Source of the DNA: Deltaproteobacteria bacterium
GTDB taxonomy: Bacteria > Desulfobacterota > Desulfomonilia > UBA1062
Direction of reading: 5' to 3'
Length of the DNA: 11,978 nucleotides
Assembly (NCBI GenBank): GCA_023230665.1
Contig: JALNWY010000086.1
Location: forward strand, 1 to 11,978
Both the position numbers and the translations under genes were made by a program. Under the pieces are notes generated by a model. It was not told the origin of the DNA. It worked only from the letters and a program-made list of their open reading frames with translations, and ran no database searches. Each line of letters starts with the position of its first letter. The stretch's first letter is position 1. This document shows, one piece after another, positions 1 through 7,950 of this stretch.

Positions 1-59
1 CGGGCAAATTCGTTTTCGACGAGTTCTCTCAAATTTTTCGGTTCGGATGAAACAGTCAT
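1..59 (-). CDS. 5' end of an unidentified gene, cut by the window edge
   Basis: On the minus strand an ATG at 59-57 opens a frame that stays open to the window edge. The first residues read MTVSSEPKNLRELVENEFA, a Lys/Glu-rich, protein-like N-terminus. An AGGAG lies 12 bases upstream, a slightly long but usable ribosome-binding distance. Two stops in this frame upstream of the ATG make this the first available ATG. Only 19 codons are visible, so no family can be named. It lies on the same strand as the substrate-binding-fold gene, about 260 bp further along, and could be a later gene of that operon or have its own promoter in the gap. Confidence 0.5.
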   Translation of the reverse strand, partial: MTVSSEPKNLRELVENEFA

Positions 60-318
60 GACGGGGCCGTGCTCCTGGAATGCTGCCGTTCAATAAGGCG
101 GATTTTTTCAGAAAAGCAGGGTCGGGGGAAAAGGGAGGAATCCTGTTCTGCCTGCCCGGCTTCAGCCTGGTGGAGGGCGTCTGTTTCCGGGGGGCAATTT
201 TTTCCTTCCAGGCAATATAGCCTTCCGGGAGAAAAAGATCACCCCTCTTTCGAGCAAGGGAGTTTTTTTTGAAACGGTTCGGCGGAATGGCCTGGACGAT
301 GCCTGAACGGAGAGCGGG
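60..318. other. Gap without a convincing gene
   Basis: This stretch separates the substrate-binding-fold gene from the partial gene at the left edge. I see no credible gene. On the minus strand, the frame that continues from the upstream gene's TGA stays open to the window edge (106 codons) but has no ATG. On the plus strand a six-pair stem with two G-U pairs (about 247-264) precedes a run of eight T at 263-270; it resembles a weak terminator but no plus-strand gene leads into it. The region could hold the promoter for the left-edge gene, but no clear -35/-10 pair stands out. Confidence 0.4.
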
Positions 319-1245
319 TCAGGGTGGCGGATCAACCGGCGATAGCGGGTGCAGGCCGTGATAGACGTATATCTCCGAAGCCTGCCGTGAACGAAGGAAG
401 GAGATGAGCCTGCGGCCCCAGGCGCCGCCGTCTCCCACCAGGCCCATGTTTATCCTGCCGATGACATTGCCGGGCAGGGGCTCGGGATTGTCAACACTTC
501 CGCCCAGGGGAATCATTTTGAAATGGTCCGGAAAGATCCGAATATATCGTAAGGCCAGATGATAAAAAACCACGGCCGCATCGGCTGAACCCTCCGCAAC
601 CGCCTGGGGCGCCTCACGATGATGAATGCATTTTCCGAACAGAATCCGACCCCGTGCAATTTTGTCGTCCGGGAAACTGTTGCGCGGATCACCGCCGGAT
701 ACCAGGTTTTTCAGGGTGTTGTAATACGCCGTGAAGCTGCCCTTCTCTGTTTGGGGGTTGGACAGAAAAAGGCGAATATCATTACGGACCAGGTCCGATA
801 CCGAGCAGATATTTTTCGGGTTCCCCTTGTGTATGAGCAGGACATTGCCCCGGTTTTGCGCAAAAGGGCAATGTTCGGCCATCAGCCCGTCCGCCGCAAG
901 TCCATCCAGGACCTCCGGAGGGCTGATAAACACATGGGGAGAGACGCGAAGAACCAGGTTGCCCAGCCGCAGGCCGCCCTGCCTGAGCAGGGTGGCAATG
1001 GGGCCCGGTGGTGTTGTGGCGTAGAAAACCCCTGACAGGTCTCTGTTCTGCCGAACAAACAGGTCCAGGCAGTCCCTGAGGGCCATGTGATGGTTGCCGT
1101 CGGAAAAAACCACCAGCCGGGCGTTCACCGGATCCCCGTGAAAATCAAGGCAGATGTTGGAGGCTGGCTGAGACCAGCGCAAGTACCGCGTATCCCCGGT
1201 ACAGACCTCCTCCGGCCAGTCAAGACACATGCTTTGTTTTTTCAT
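319..1245 (-). CDS. Substrate-binding-domain protein (type II periplasmic-binding fold), no signal peptide
   Basis: This 308-aa protein reads like a molybdate/phosphate-type solute-binding domain. A first strand with a small-residue turn (LVVFSDGNHHMALRDCLDLF, about 45-65) is followed by an 'HVFISPPEVL' segment, a hinge-like 'NVLLIHKGNP' strand, a 'SADAAVVFYHLALRY' segment typical of the second lobe, and a C-terminal helix ending near 'YVYHGLHPL', a usual end for these proteins. The N-terminus (MKKQSMCLDWPEEVC) has no hydrophobic signal, lipobox or HTH, so a cytoplasmic ligand-sensing role is more likely than transport. No permease or ATPase of a transporter is adjacent. The start is supported by GGAGGT just before the ATG, although the spacing is short; a second ATG at codon 6 is possible. 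It begins 30 bp after the giant helicase gene and is probably co-transcribed with it. The ligand is unknown. Confidence 0.75.
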   Translation of the reverse strand: MKKQSMCLDWPEEVCTGDTRYLRWSQPASNICLDFHGDPVNARLVVFSDGNHHMALRDCLDLFVRQNRDLSGVFYATTPPGPIATLLRQGGLRLGNLVLRVSPHVFISPPEVLDGLAADGLMAEHCPFAQNRGNVLLIHKGNPKNICSVSDLVRNDIRLFLSNPQTEKGSFTAYYNTLKNLVSGGDPRNSFPDDKIARGRILFGKCIHHREAPQAVAEGSADAAVVFYHLALRYIRIFPDHFKMIPLGGSVDNPEPLPGNVIGRINMGLVGDGGAWGRRLISFLRSRQASEIYVYHGLHPLSPVDPPP

Positions 1246-1275
1246 CGACCTCCCGGTGGTCCTGAATGCAGTCTT

Positions 1276-4200
1276 TCATGGTTCATAGACCAGTTCCGGC
1301 AGCACCACTTCCCACCGGGTACATCGTATCCTGTCCTGGAATGCAGTCCCGGCCTCTTCACGCCTGCGGACGTAAATTGCCCCAACCCGGGCCTCGATGC
1401 ATTGCATTCCCGCCGACGGGGAAAAATTCCGGGCAAGCCTGCCGATCACCTTTCCGCCGCGGTCCAGCAGTTCGCGCAGTTCTCCTTCCTGATGGAGGAC
1501 AAGCGGATCATCCACCGAGAGTTCCGCAATCGCTTTATGGACTTGATTTTTTGATCCATAGCGGCCGGCAAAACCCAGATCAACATCCGCGGGCGTCAAG
1601 CGCAGATAGCGGCGGGTAAGCTCTGGCGGAGGAGGGGGTAACCGTATTCCCGAACGCCGCAGGATGCATGGCTCTTCCGGGAGGCGGTCAAGCAGTGCAT
1701 GTCCGGAGGCAAAACAGGCCAGCATCAAAGTCTGCCGGGCACGCGTCATGGCGACATAGTACAGGCGCCGACCGGCATCATGATCTTCGTTGCTGCCGAT
1801 TCTCTGCCAGCCGCCGTCAAGGACGGCAACGTGATCAAATTCCAGCCCCTTGGCCCTGTGTCCGGTTAGCAGCATGAGCCCGGTCTGCCTCCGCCGAGCC
1901 TCCCTGCCCCAATCAACCAGCCACTCAATGAAGTGGCGGGCAGGCAACTCCACCCCGCCCGTTTCCAGCGAGTATTCCTCAACCGCCTCCCGCAGCAGGG
2001 ACCACCAGTTTCCATCCGGCCGACAACTCAGCCATTCCCTCAGTCGTGCAGCATCAACGAGGCTGCTGTTTCTGTCCCGCAGCCAATCCATCATGATCTG
2101 TGTTTCCCGCAGACGCCGGAATGCGAGGGTTGACTCATCGGCCATTTGCACGGGGATGCGGTTCAGTTCGCAGAAACTGCGCACCGGTTCAAGGTATTTC
2201 CACTCCCGGGCGATCACCGCCGCCCGCGCCCAGTCCCAGTCAGGCACCAGTGCCGCCAGGCGCTGCAGTTCAGTCATCACCGCCATGGCCTGGGTCATGC
2301 TATCGCTTCCGGCCGGCAGGATCTGGACCCGCCCCCGGGCAACAGGGTCAACACGCTGCCAGCGGCCGCCCTGGGGATCTTTTTTGCGTTTGCGATCGAC
2401 GGTGATCGGATAATTGGTTTTCATGCGCCGGGCCGCAGGGGCGATAACGAGATTGGCGGCGGCAATGATATGGGCGGTCGAACGGTAATTTTCCACCAGA
2501 TAAGCGGGCCTGGCCGCATAATCCGCCTCGAATCTGCGGATAAACTCCACGGAAGCGCCGTCAAAGGCGTAGATATTCTGATCGTCGTCGCCGACGGCAA
2601 ACAGGGTAAGCCTGCCGTCCTCATCCAGGCGGGTCCGGCCGGCCAGGGCCGAGATCAGCTCATACTGCTCAGGATCGATATCCTGGTATTCATCCACCAG
2701 GATCCAGCGGAAACCGGCAAGCAGGCGGTCCCGCTGTTCATCGGCATCTTCCGGCGGCAGCCCTTCGCCCTTGAGCAGGGCCACGGCCTGGCGCAACACC
2801 TCCTTGAAGACATCTCCATCATCTTTTCGTATTTCCCGTTCGACGAAGCTTGACCCGGTCAGGCGCATGGCAAGGGCATGGCAGGTCAGTACGGTCACGC
2901 CCCTGGCATCAGCACCGATCAGTTCTCCGAGACGGCGGCGGATCTCCACGACCGCGTGCCGGTTGTAGGCCAGGGCCACGATTCCGCGCGGATTTTCCCG
3001 TCGCACCCGCACCAGGTAAGCGATGCGGTGGACCAGGACTCTGGTTTTTCCCGAGCCGGGACCGGCGAGAACCAGGACATTGGTCTGCTCCCGGTCATCG
3101 GCGACGATTCCCTGCTGGATTGGGTTGTGCAGCGACTCAGCAATGGCGCGCCAGGACTCCGGCGTGGTTTGCCTGGACAGTTCCTTCTCCCGGCCGGGCA
3201 GCCAGCGGCGGATAAATTCCTCGCGCTTCAGGCTGAAGTAGTCCATGGTCAGCCGCAGGGCCTCCGCCATTGCCTGCAGACCGCGATGCACGTACTCGGC
3301 CATGACATGGATCTGCACCACCTGTTCCTGGTAATGCAACTGCAGCGGGGTAAAATCAGCCTTGCGGAAGTTCCGTCTTTCCTGGCTGATGCGGATGGTC
3401 ATGGCCGGCCGGAATACCGCCAGGCCCTTGTTGAGGCGGATAACCTCCTGTTCGTGCAGCCAGAGCAAGGCCCGGTCGACAAGCTTCTGCGGATCCTTGA
3501 CCTGCGCCTTGAGGACCAGGTTCCCCTCAAGCGCGCCGGTCAATCTGCCCAGGGTCGTTTCCGCCAGGAGATCGGTGCCCCGCTGGCCCTGGGGCAGGCA
3601 GGCGAGCAGATGTTCAAGCATATGCAGAGCGGCCTCGCGCCGCAGGCGGGCTGTTCTCTCCAGTGACGGCCAGTCGCGCTGCAGCTTCACGGCCACCGAC
3701 TCCGCATCCAACCGCCGCAGATTCAGGCTTCCGGTCCCGCCATCCTCGCTGCGGCCGTCCTGGGAGATGCTCCTGAGGATCCGCCAGACCTTTTCCGGCA
3801 ACGCGAAGGCATGTCCTTCGTCCTTCAACCGCTGGGTTGCATGACGCAGGTGCAGGACCGATGTCTCGCCGCTGTCCAGCTCAGGGGCCGCGATCCGCAG
3901 TGCATCGATCAGGGCCGTTTCCAGGGCCGCCGCTTCTTGAAGACGTTTTTGGGAAGATCGTTCCACCCCGGCATGCACAAAGGCGGTCAACACCGTATCG
4001 TTGCTGGCTATTCCCACACGTTCAAGGTCATACAGCGCCCGGCGCACACCCTCGGCCGTGAGCCCGCAGGAGCCCATCAGCTCATCGGTCGAGATCCCTT
4101 CATCGGCATCAGCGGTGATCAAGGCTTCCACCGTGTTCAGCAGTTGACGCCGATATTCGCCGGTTATCCGGACCTTGAGCAGTTTCTTTTCCGCCTCTTC

Positions 4201-6420
4201 CAGGGTGGTTATCCGCAGCGAGGAGGGAAAGACCTGGACCCGGTTCTCCTCCCGGCTGAGCAGAGCCGCTTCTTCCAGCCAGGAAATGGCGGTGCGCACC
4301 CGGGTATCGTCGGTGCCCGAATCCCGGCTGAAGGCCCCTTCCTCCTCCTCGGCAAGGATCTCGCCGGCTGTGGCCACCACTTCCCCGCCCATGCGTTTCC
4401 TGCGGTCCAGGTTCTTCAGAGCCTTGAGGATCGCCTGGATCTCGCGGCGACTGAGCCGCGAATAGGCCGACATGCCGAACTGCCTTTCGACATCTTCGGG
4501 CGTGTAGAGCAAAACACAGAATGCCGCCTGCCTGTCCCGGCCGGCCCGGCCTGCCTCCTGCAGGTAATTTTCCAGGGACCCCGGGATGTCGGCATGGACA
4601 ACCAGCCGCACATCGGGCTTGTCGATTCCCATGCCAAAAGCATTGGTGGCCGCTATCACCCGCAGGTCTCCGGCAATGAAGCGGGTCTGGACGCTTTTCC
4701 TGGTTTCGGGCGGCAAGCCGGCATGGAAATGCGCGGCGGCCAGTCCTTTTTCCATCAGAAATTCAGCGACGCGCTCCGCCATCCAGCGGGTGGCACAGTA
4801 GACAATGGCACCGCCGTTTTTTCCCGGCGGCAGGTAGTGTTCCAAAATCTGGTGGATATGGGCGAATTTCTCGCCGGAAGCCGTCGGCACCACGGAAAAA
4901 TCCAGATTGGTCCGCTGCGCACCGCCGTCGAAAAGCTGGAGATTGATCCCCAGTTTGTCCTGAAAATAATTGTGGATATCGGCCGCCACATCGAGCTTGG
5001 CGGTGGCGGTCAGGCAGAGGACGGGAGGGACGGCATCAGCCCCGGCCTTTTCCCTGATAAACCGCCCGACATACCGATAATCGGGCCGAAAATCATGCCC
5101 CCACTTGGAGAGGCAATGCGCCTCATCCACCACCCAGGCGCCGATTTCCCTCTGGGCCAGCACATTGCGCAGCCCTTTATTCCGTAGCTGTTCGGGAGAA
5201 ATGATCAAAATTCCCACATCACCGAGCCGGACGCGGTCAAGAACATCGGCACGCTCCGGCATCGACAACAGGCCGTTGAGAGCGGCGCAGCAGGTTACCC
5301 CCCTTGCTTCCAGCCCGGCCACCTGGTCCGCCATCAAGGCAACCAGCGGTGAAATCACCACGGTCAGCGCTCCGGTCTTGTCATACCGGGACAGGGCCGG
5401 CAATTGGTAACAGAGGGACTTGCCTGTACCGGTCGGCAGAATGCCCAGGACATGTTCGCCCCGCATCGCCGCCTCAACGATGACCTGTTGCAGAGGCATC
5501 CCGGCGGCATCGGCAGGCTCCGGCCGGAAATCATCAAAGCCGAACCAGCGCTTGAGCTCTTTGCGGGCATCATGACGCTGCCGGCACCAGGTGCATGCCG
5601 GATCACCGCAGGCGCTGTCCCGCAGCCGTTTCACCATTATTCCGGCTTCAGGAAACTGGTGGCGGACCCACGGCGGCATCACCGAATTCCCGCCGCTCAC
5701 CGACAGCCAGGCCAGCGCATAGGCCAGAGCCCAGTCATTCATCGGGGCGGTTTCCAGGATTTCGCGGGCCCGGGTCCGGCAGGAAATATCCAGCAACAGT
5801 TGTCGGATGATAGCCCGGGCCCGGGAACGTGAAGGACGAGGCTTCCGCCGCACCACGGCAAAAAGGGCGTCAACCCCTCTGTTTTCGTTCGTGGCGGTTT
5901 CGCCCCTGGTGGTCAGCCAGTGCCAGACGGCAAGCAGTTCCGGCGATGTCCGCCGCAGGGCCTCGCACTGATCTTCCAACAGGGTTAGTGTCAACCGGGC
6001 GTCAAGCTCAGGGTCGTTCAGTCTGCCCCGCTTGAGCTGGCCGTCCTGATAATGCTTGACCAGGTGGTGATAGGGGTTGCGGGGGAATGCCAGGGGATTG
6101 AGCCGCAGGGTGTCCACCGGCGGCTTGGAGAGGAGGAGAAGATCGGGTTGTGCCGCGGCAAGATGCGGCAGGTCAAAGGCTATCAGATTATGGCCCAGCA
6201 AGAAGGAGGTTTCCCGGGCAAAGTCATCCAGCCTTTTCAGGGCTTCCCGCACATCTCCCTGCCGGTAAACACAGGTCTTGCCGGTTTTCCCGTGGATGCC
6301 GGCAAAAGCGTGGATGCGCCTGTCATTCCTGCCGACTTCAAGATCGATGGACAGACAGTTGGGCGAAAAACCCGATATGTATTCCTTCTCCTTCTTCAAT
6401 TCAGGCGAACCGGATTGCAA
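1276..6420 (-). CDS. Giant fusion: DnaQ-like exonuclease + RecQ helicase + UvrD/Rep-type helicase
   Basis: This 1714-aa protein carries three nucleic-acid enzymes in one chain. Residues about 20-170 resemble a DEDD 3'-5' exonuclease: IDLE (D26, E28), NLIAFDLPHL (D83) and NDPELDA (D140). The His/Tyr usually five residues before the last Asp is Asn135. A Cys-rich patch follows (C271, C276, C279, H283), possibly zinc-binding. The RecQ unit has Walker A LPTGTGKS (328-335), DEAH (432-435) with the RecQ signature AHCLSKWGHDFRPDY, and motif VI QEAGRAGRDR (621-630). The C-terminal third is a superfamily 1A helicase: GPGSGKT (1120-1126), DEYQD (1243-1247), GDDDQNIYAFDG, GHRAKGLEFDHV and YYVAMTRAR (from 1554). 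Both motors look intact. The annotated start is a TTG without a clear ribosome-binding site; a second TTG at codon 8 (6399) is an alternative, so the N-terminus is uncertain by several residues. Similar RecQ/UvrD giants exist in other bacteria; I know of no characterised role. Repair or anti-phage processing is inferred. Confidence 0.9.
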   Translation of the reverse strand: MQSGSPELKKEKEYISGFSPNCLSIDLEVGRNDRRIHAFAGIHGKTGKTCVYRQGDVREALKRLDDFARETSFLLGHNLIAFDLPHLAAAQPDLLLLSKPPVDTLRLNPLAFPRNPYHHLVKHYQDGQLKRGRLNDPELDARLTLTLLEDQCEALRRTSPELLAVWHWLTTRGETATNENRGVDALFAVVRRKPRPSRSRARAIIRQLLLDISCRTRAREILETAPMNDWALAYALAWLSVSGGNSVMPPWVRHQFPEAGIMVKRLRDSACGDPACTWCRQRHDARKELKRWFGFDDFRPEPADAAGMPLQQVIVEAAMRGEHVLGILPTGTGKSLCYQLPALSRYDKTGALTVVISPLVALMADQVAGLEARGVTCCAALNGLLSMPERADVLDRVRLGDVGILIISPEQLRNKGLRNVLAQREIGAWVVDEAHCLSKWGHDFRPDYRYVGRFIREKAGADAVPPVLCLTATAKLDVAADIHNYFQDKLGINLQLFDGGAQRTNLDFSVVPTASGEKFAHIHQILEHYLPPGKNGGAIVYCATRWMAERVAEFLMEKGLAAAHFHAGLPPETRKSVQTRFIAGDLRVIAATNAFGMGIDKPDVRLVVHADIPGSLENYLQEAGRAGRDRQAAFCVLLYTPEDVERQFGMSAYSRLSRREIQAILKALKNLDRRKRMGGEVVATAGEILAEEEEGAFSRDSGTDDTRVRTAISWLEEAALLSREENRVQVFPSSLRITTLEEAEKKLLKVRITGEYRRQLLNTVEALITADADEGISTDELMGSCGLTAEGVRRALYDLERVGIASNDTVLTAFVHAGVERSSQKRLQEAAALETALIDALRIAAPELDSGETSVLHLRHATQRLKDEGHAFALPEKVWRILRSISQDGRSEDGGTGSLNLRRLDAESVAVKLQRDWPSLERTARLRREAALHMLEHLLACLPQGQRGTDLLAETTLGRLTGALEGNLVLKAQVKDPQKLVDRALLWLHEQEVIRLNKGLAVFRPAMTIRISQERRNFRKADFTPLQLHYQEQVVQIHVMAEYVHRGLQAMAEALRLTMDYFSLKREEFIRRWLPGREKELSRQTTPESWRAIAESLHNPIQQGIVADDREQTNVLVLAGPGSGKTRVLVHRIAYLVRVRRENPRGIVALAYNRHAVVEIRRRLGELIGADARGVTVLTCHALAMRLTGSSFVEREIRKDDGDVFKEVLRQAVALLKGEGLPPEDADEQRDRLLAGFRWILVDEYQDIDPEQYELISALAGRTRLDEDGRLTLFAVGDDDQNIYAFDGASVEFIRRFEADYAARPAYLVENYRSTAHIIAAANLVIAPAARRMKTNYPITVDRKRKKDPQGGRWQRVDPVARGRVQILPAGSDSMTQAMAVMTELQRLAALVPDWDWARAAVIAREWKYLEPVRSFCELNRIPVQMADESTLAFRRLRETQIMMDWLRDRNSSLVDAARLREWLSCRPDGNWWSLLREAVEEYSLETGGVELPARHFIEWLVDWGREARRRQTGLMLLTGHRAKGLEFDHVAVLDGGWQRIGSNEDHDAGRRLYYVAMTRARQTLMLACFASGHALLDRLPEEPCILRRSGIRLPPPPPELTRRYLRLTPADVDLGFAGRYGSKNQVHKAIAELSVDDPLVLHQEGELRELLDRGGKVIGRLARNFSPSAGMQCIEARVGAIYVRRREEAGTAFQDRIRCTRWEVVLPELVYEP

Positions 6421-6456
6421 ACCATATCGTGAAAAATGTACAGGTGATCGGATAAA

Positions 6457-7650
6457 TCATTGAGAATTCATGAACCGGGCTTCCATCTCGGCAATCAGTT
6501 CATGCACGCTGAAGGCTGGAAATACCAGGGTTCCTGACCGTTGCTGCTGCTCCTTCCCGCCATAAACCAATCCCCGACCCTGAGACAGATCGAAAAGTCT
6601 GCCGAACCGGTCCAGCCCTTTGAAGTATGCCGTGGTAAGGGTCATTCCGGCCTTGATCTCCACCGGAAACAGGTCGGGACCTATACTGAACAGCAGGTCA
6701 ACCTCGTTGCCGTTGCTGTCCCGGTAAAAATAGAGATTGCTGCGCTTGCCCCTGTGCAGCTGGTACTTGAGCGCTTCCATCACCACCATATTTTCGAAGA
6801 GATTGCCCCTGAGCGGGTCGCGGCTCACATGCAGCGTGTTTTCCAGGCCCAGCAGGTACGAGGCCAGGCCGACATCATAGAAGTAGAGTTTCGGTGACTT
6901 GACCAGCCGCTTGCCGACATTGGCAAAATAGGGCGGCAGCCTGAACACGACATAACTTGCCTCGAGCAGCGACAGCCAGTTGCTCGCCGTTTGCCGGGAG
7001 ATGCCGGTATCAGCGGCCAGGCTGTTGAAATTGAGCAACTGGCCGATCCTGCCGGCACACAAGGTGACAAACCGCTGAAACAGGGACAGGTCCTTGACGG
7101 CAACAAGCTGCCTGGTGTCCCGTTCGACATGGGTTTCCAGGTAGCTTCCCAGAGCTTCTGTCGGATTGAGCTGCTCCTTCCATATCCGCGGATAAAAACC
7201 GGTCAGCAGGAGACGGTCCACTTCCGTACCCGTCCGCTCGACGCCGAGTTCCTCAATGCTGAAGGGCAGCAGTTTGAGCAGTGGGGTGCGGCCGGCAAGG
7301 GACTGGCTGACAGTGCCGGCTCCCTTGAATTGCCGGCTGCCGGCCAGAATATAAAGCCCTTTTCGCTCATCCGTATCGACAACGGTCTGGATATAGGAAA
7401 GAAGATCCGGGCAATGCTGAACCTCATCAAGAATACCGCCCTCAGGGAGGCCGGCGAGAAAACCCCGCGGATCTTCCGTGGCATACAGACGGGTGTCAAG
7501 ATTTTCGAGGCTGACATATTTTTTGCCGGGGAACACCATGCGGCACAAGGTTGTCTTGCCGCTCTGGCGCGGACCGGTGACGGTCACCACCGGATACTGC
7601 TCCGCGAGGCGCGCGAGATACGGCCCCATGGTGCGATGAATAAGCTGCAT
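6457..7650 (-). CDS. AAA ATPase of the AAA_14/DUF4143 family
   Basis: This 397-aa protein has the usual length and order for this family. A P-loop AAA domain comes first, with Walker A GPRQSGKT (26-33), Walker B ILDEVQ (73-78) and a sensor-like YILAGSRQF. Next is a winged-helix-like segment (ADTGISRQTASNWLSLLE) and the DUF4143 hallmark KLYFYDVGLASYLLG. The C-terminus carries NEVDLLFSIGPDLFPVEIKAG, which matches the E-V-D...E-x-K pattern of a PD-(D/E)XK-like nuclease fold seen in this family. Family members are common, often in islands, and their function is not settled. The ATG at 7650 has no strong ribosome-binding site; a second ATG at codon 8 is possible. A 43-bp dyad lies directly upstream and may control it. 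The stop overlaps a short ATG frame, and the helicase gene begins 36 bp later in the same phase, so the two are probably one transcript. Confidence 0.9.
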   Translation of the reverse strand: MQLIHRTMGPYLARLAEQYPVVTVTGPRQSGKTTLCRMVFPGKKYVSLENLDTRLYATEDPRGFLAGLPEGGILDEVQHCPDLLSYIQTVVDTDERKGLYILAGSRQFKGAGTVSQSLAGRTPLLKLLPFSIEELGVERTGTEVDRLLLTGFYPRIWKEQLNPTEALGSYLETHVERDTRQLVAVKDLSLFQRFVTLCAGRIGQLLNFNSLAADTGISRQTASNWLSLLEASYVVFRLPPYFANVGKRLVKSPKLYFYDVGLASYLLGLENTLHVSRDPLRGNLFENMVVMEALKYQLHRGKRSNLYFYRDSNGNEVDLLFSIGPDLFPVEIKAGMTLTTAYFKGLDRFGRLFDLSQGRGLVYGGKEQQQRSGTLVFPAFSVHELIAEMEARFMNSQ

Positions 7651-7667
7651 ACAAAATGAATACGATG

Positions 7668-7710
7668 GATTTATGCAAAATACAAATTGAATTTGCGATT
7701 TGCATTAATC
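7668..7710. promoter_or_regulatory. 43-bp dyad upstream of the ATPase operon (candidate operator)
   Basis: An inverted repeat centred on base 7689 has 21-base arms (7668-7688 and 7690-7710) that match at 17 of 21 positions, including a perfect CAAATT-G-AATTTG core and outer ATGCAAA/TTTGCAT blocks. It is AT-rich and ends 18 bp before the ATG of the ATPase gene, where a promoter is expected. Its size and symmetry suggest a site for a dimeric or paired-dimeric regulator rather than a terminator, since no T-run follows on either strand. No matching regulator gene is adjacent, although the disrupted S24 repressor at the right end is a conceivable source. The dyad is directly visible; the operator role is inferred. 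Confidence 0.6.
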
Positions 7711-7887
7711 GACCGCCCGACGCTTCCAAGCCGGTGCAGAACAGGGGCATTGTTTGCCAGAAGCACTGTTTATATGACGAGCAATCGCCGACGCGGAAAA
7801 CATCCTGCGACCTGCACGTGAACGGGGATCGTTTTAGATGTCGTGAAGTGGGTTTATCCGTGACGTTGATCGTGAAGGCATAAAGGA

Positions 7888-7923
7888 CTTCCCCGGTAAG
7901 TTCCCCGGTAACTTCTCCGGTAC
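7888..7923 (+). repeat. Three tandem copies of a 12-bp unit
   Basis: Units are CTTCCCCGGTAA (7888-7899), GTTCCCCGGTAA (7900-7911) and CTTCTCCGGTAC (7912-7923). Copies one and two differ at one base; the third differs from the first at two. The period of 12 keeps a reading frame, giving a repeated FPGK/FPGN/FSGT peptide if read on the plus strand, but no start codon supports translation. The repeat sits at the left edge of a GC-rich block containing hairpins. Confidence 0.75.
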
Positions 7924-7950
7924 CCTTGGAGGAGCTGTATACTGGCTCCC

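Noticed and set aside
247..270. Possible plus-strand intrinsic terminator (weak stem followed by eight T)
   Set aside because: The stem is six pairs with two G-U pairs and there is no plus-strand gene for it to end; it faces away from all local transcription.
69..272. Plus-strand 67-codon frame at the left edge
   Set aside because: No ribosome-binding site, low-quality Ser/Arg/Cys composition, and it overlaps the upstream region of the minus-strand partial gene.
319..321. TGA read as selenocysteine or another amino acid to extend the substrate-binding protein
   Set aside because: The protein already ends at a typical C-terminal motif and the 106 codons beyond are unlike a folded domain; no obvious insertion element was seen.
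3811..5187. Long plus-strand open frame (458 codons)
   Set aside because: It lies antisense to the RecQ part of the helicase gene, whose motifs are unmistakable on the other strand; high GC and few stop-like codons explain the open frame.
7656..7883. Plus-strand 75-codon frame starting in the ATPase upstream region
   Set aside because: It starts close to the ATPase ATG, runs through the dyad, lacks a ribosome-binding site and resembles no protein I know.
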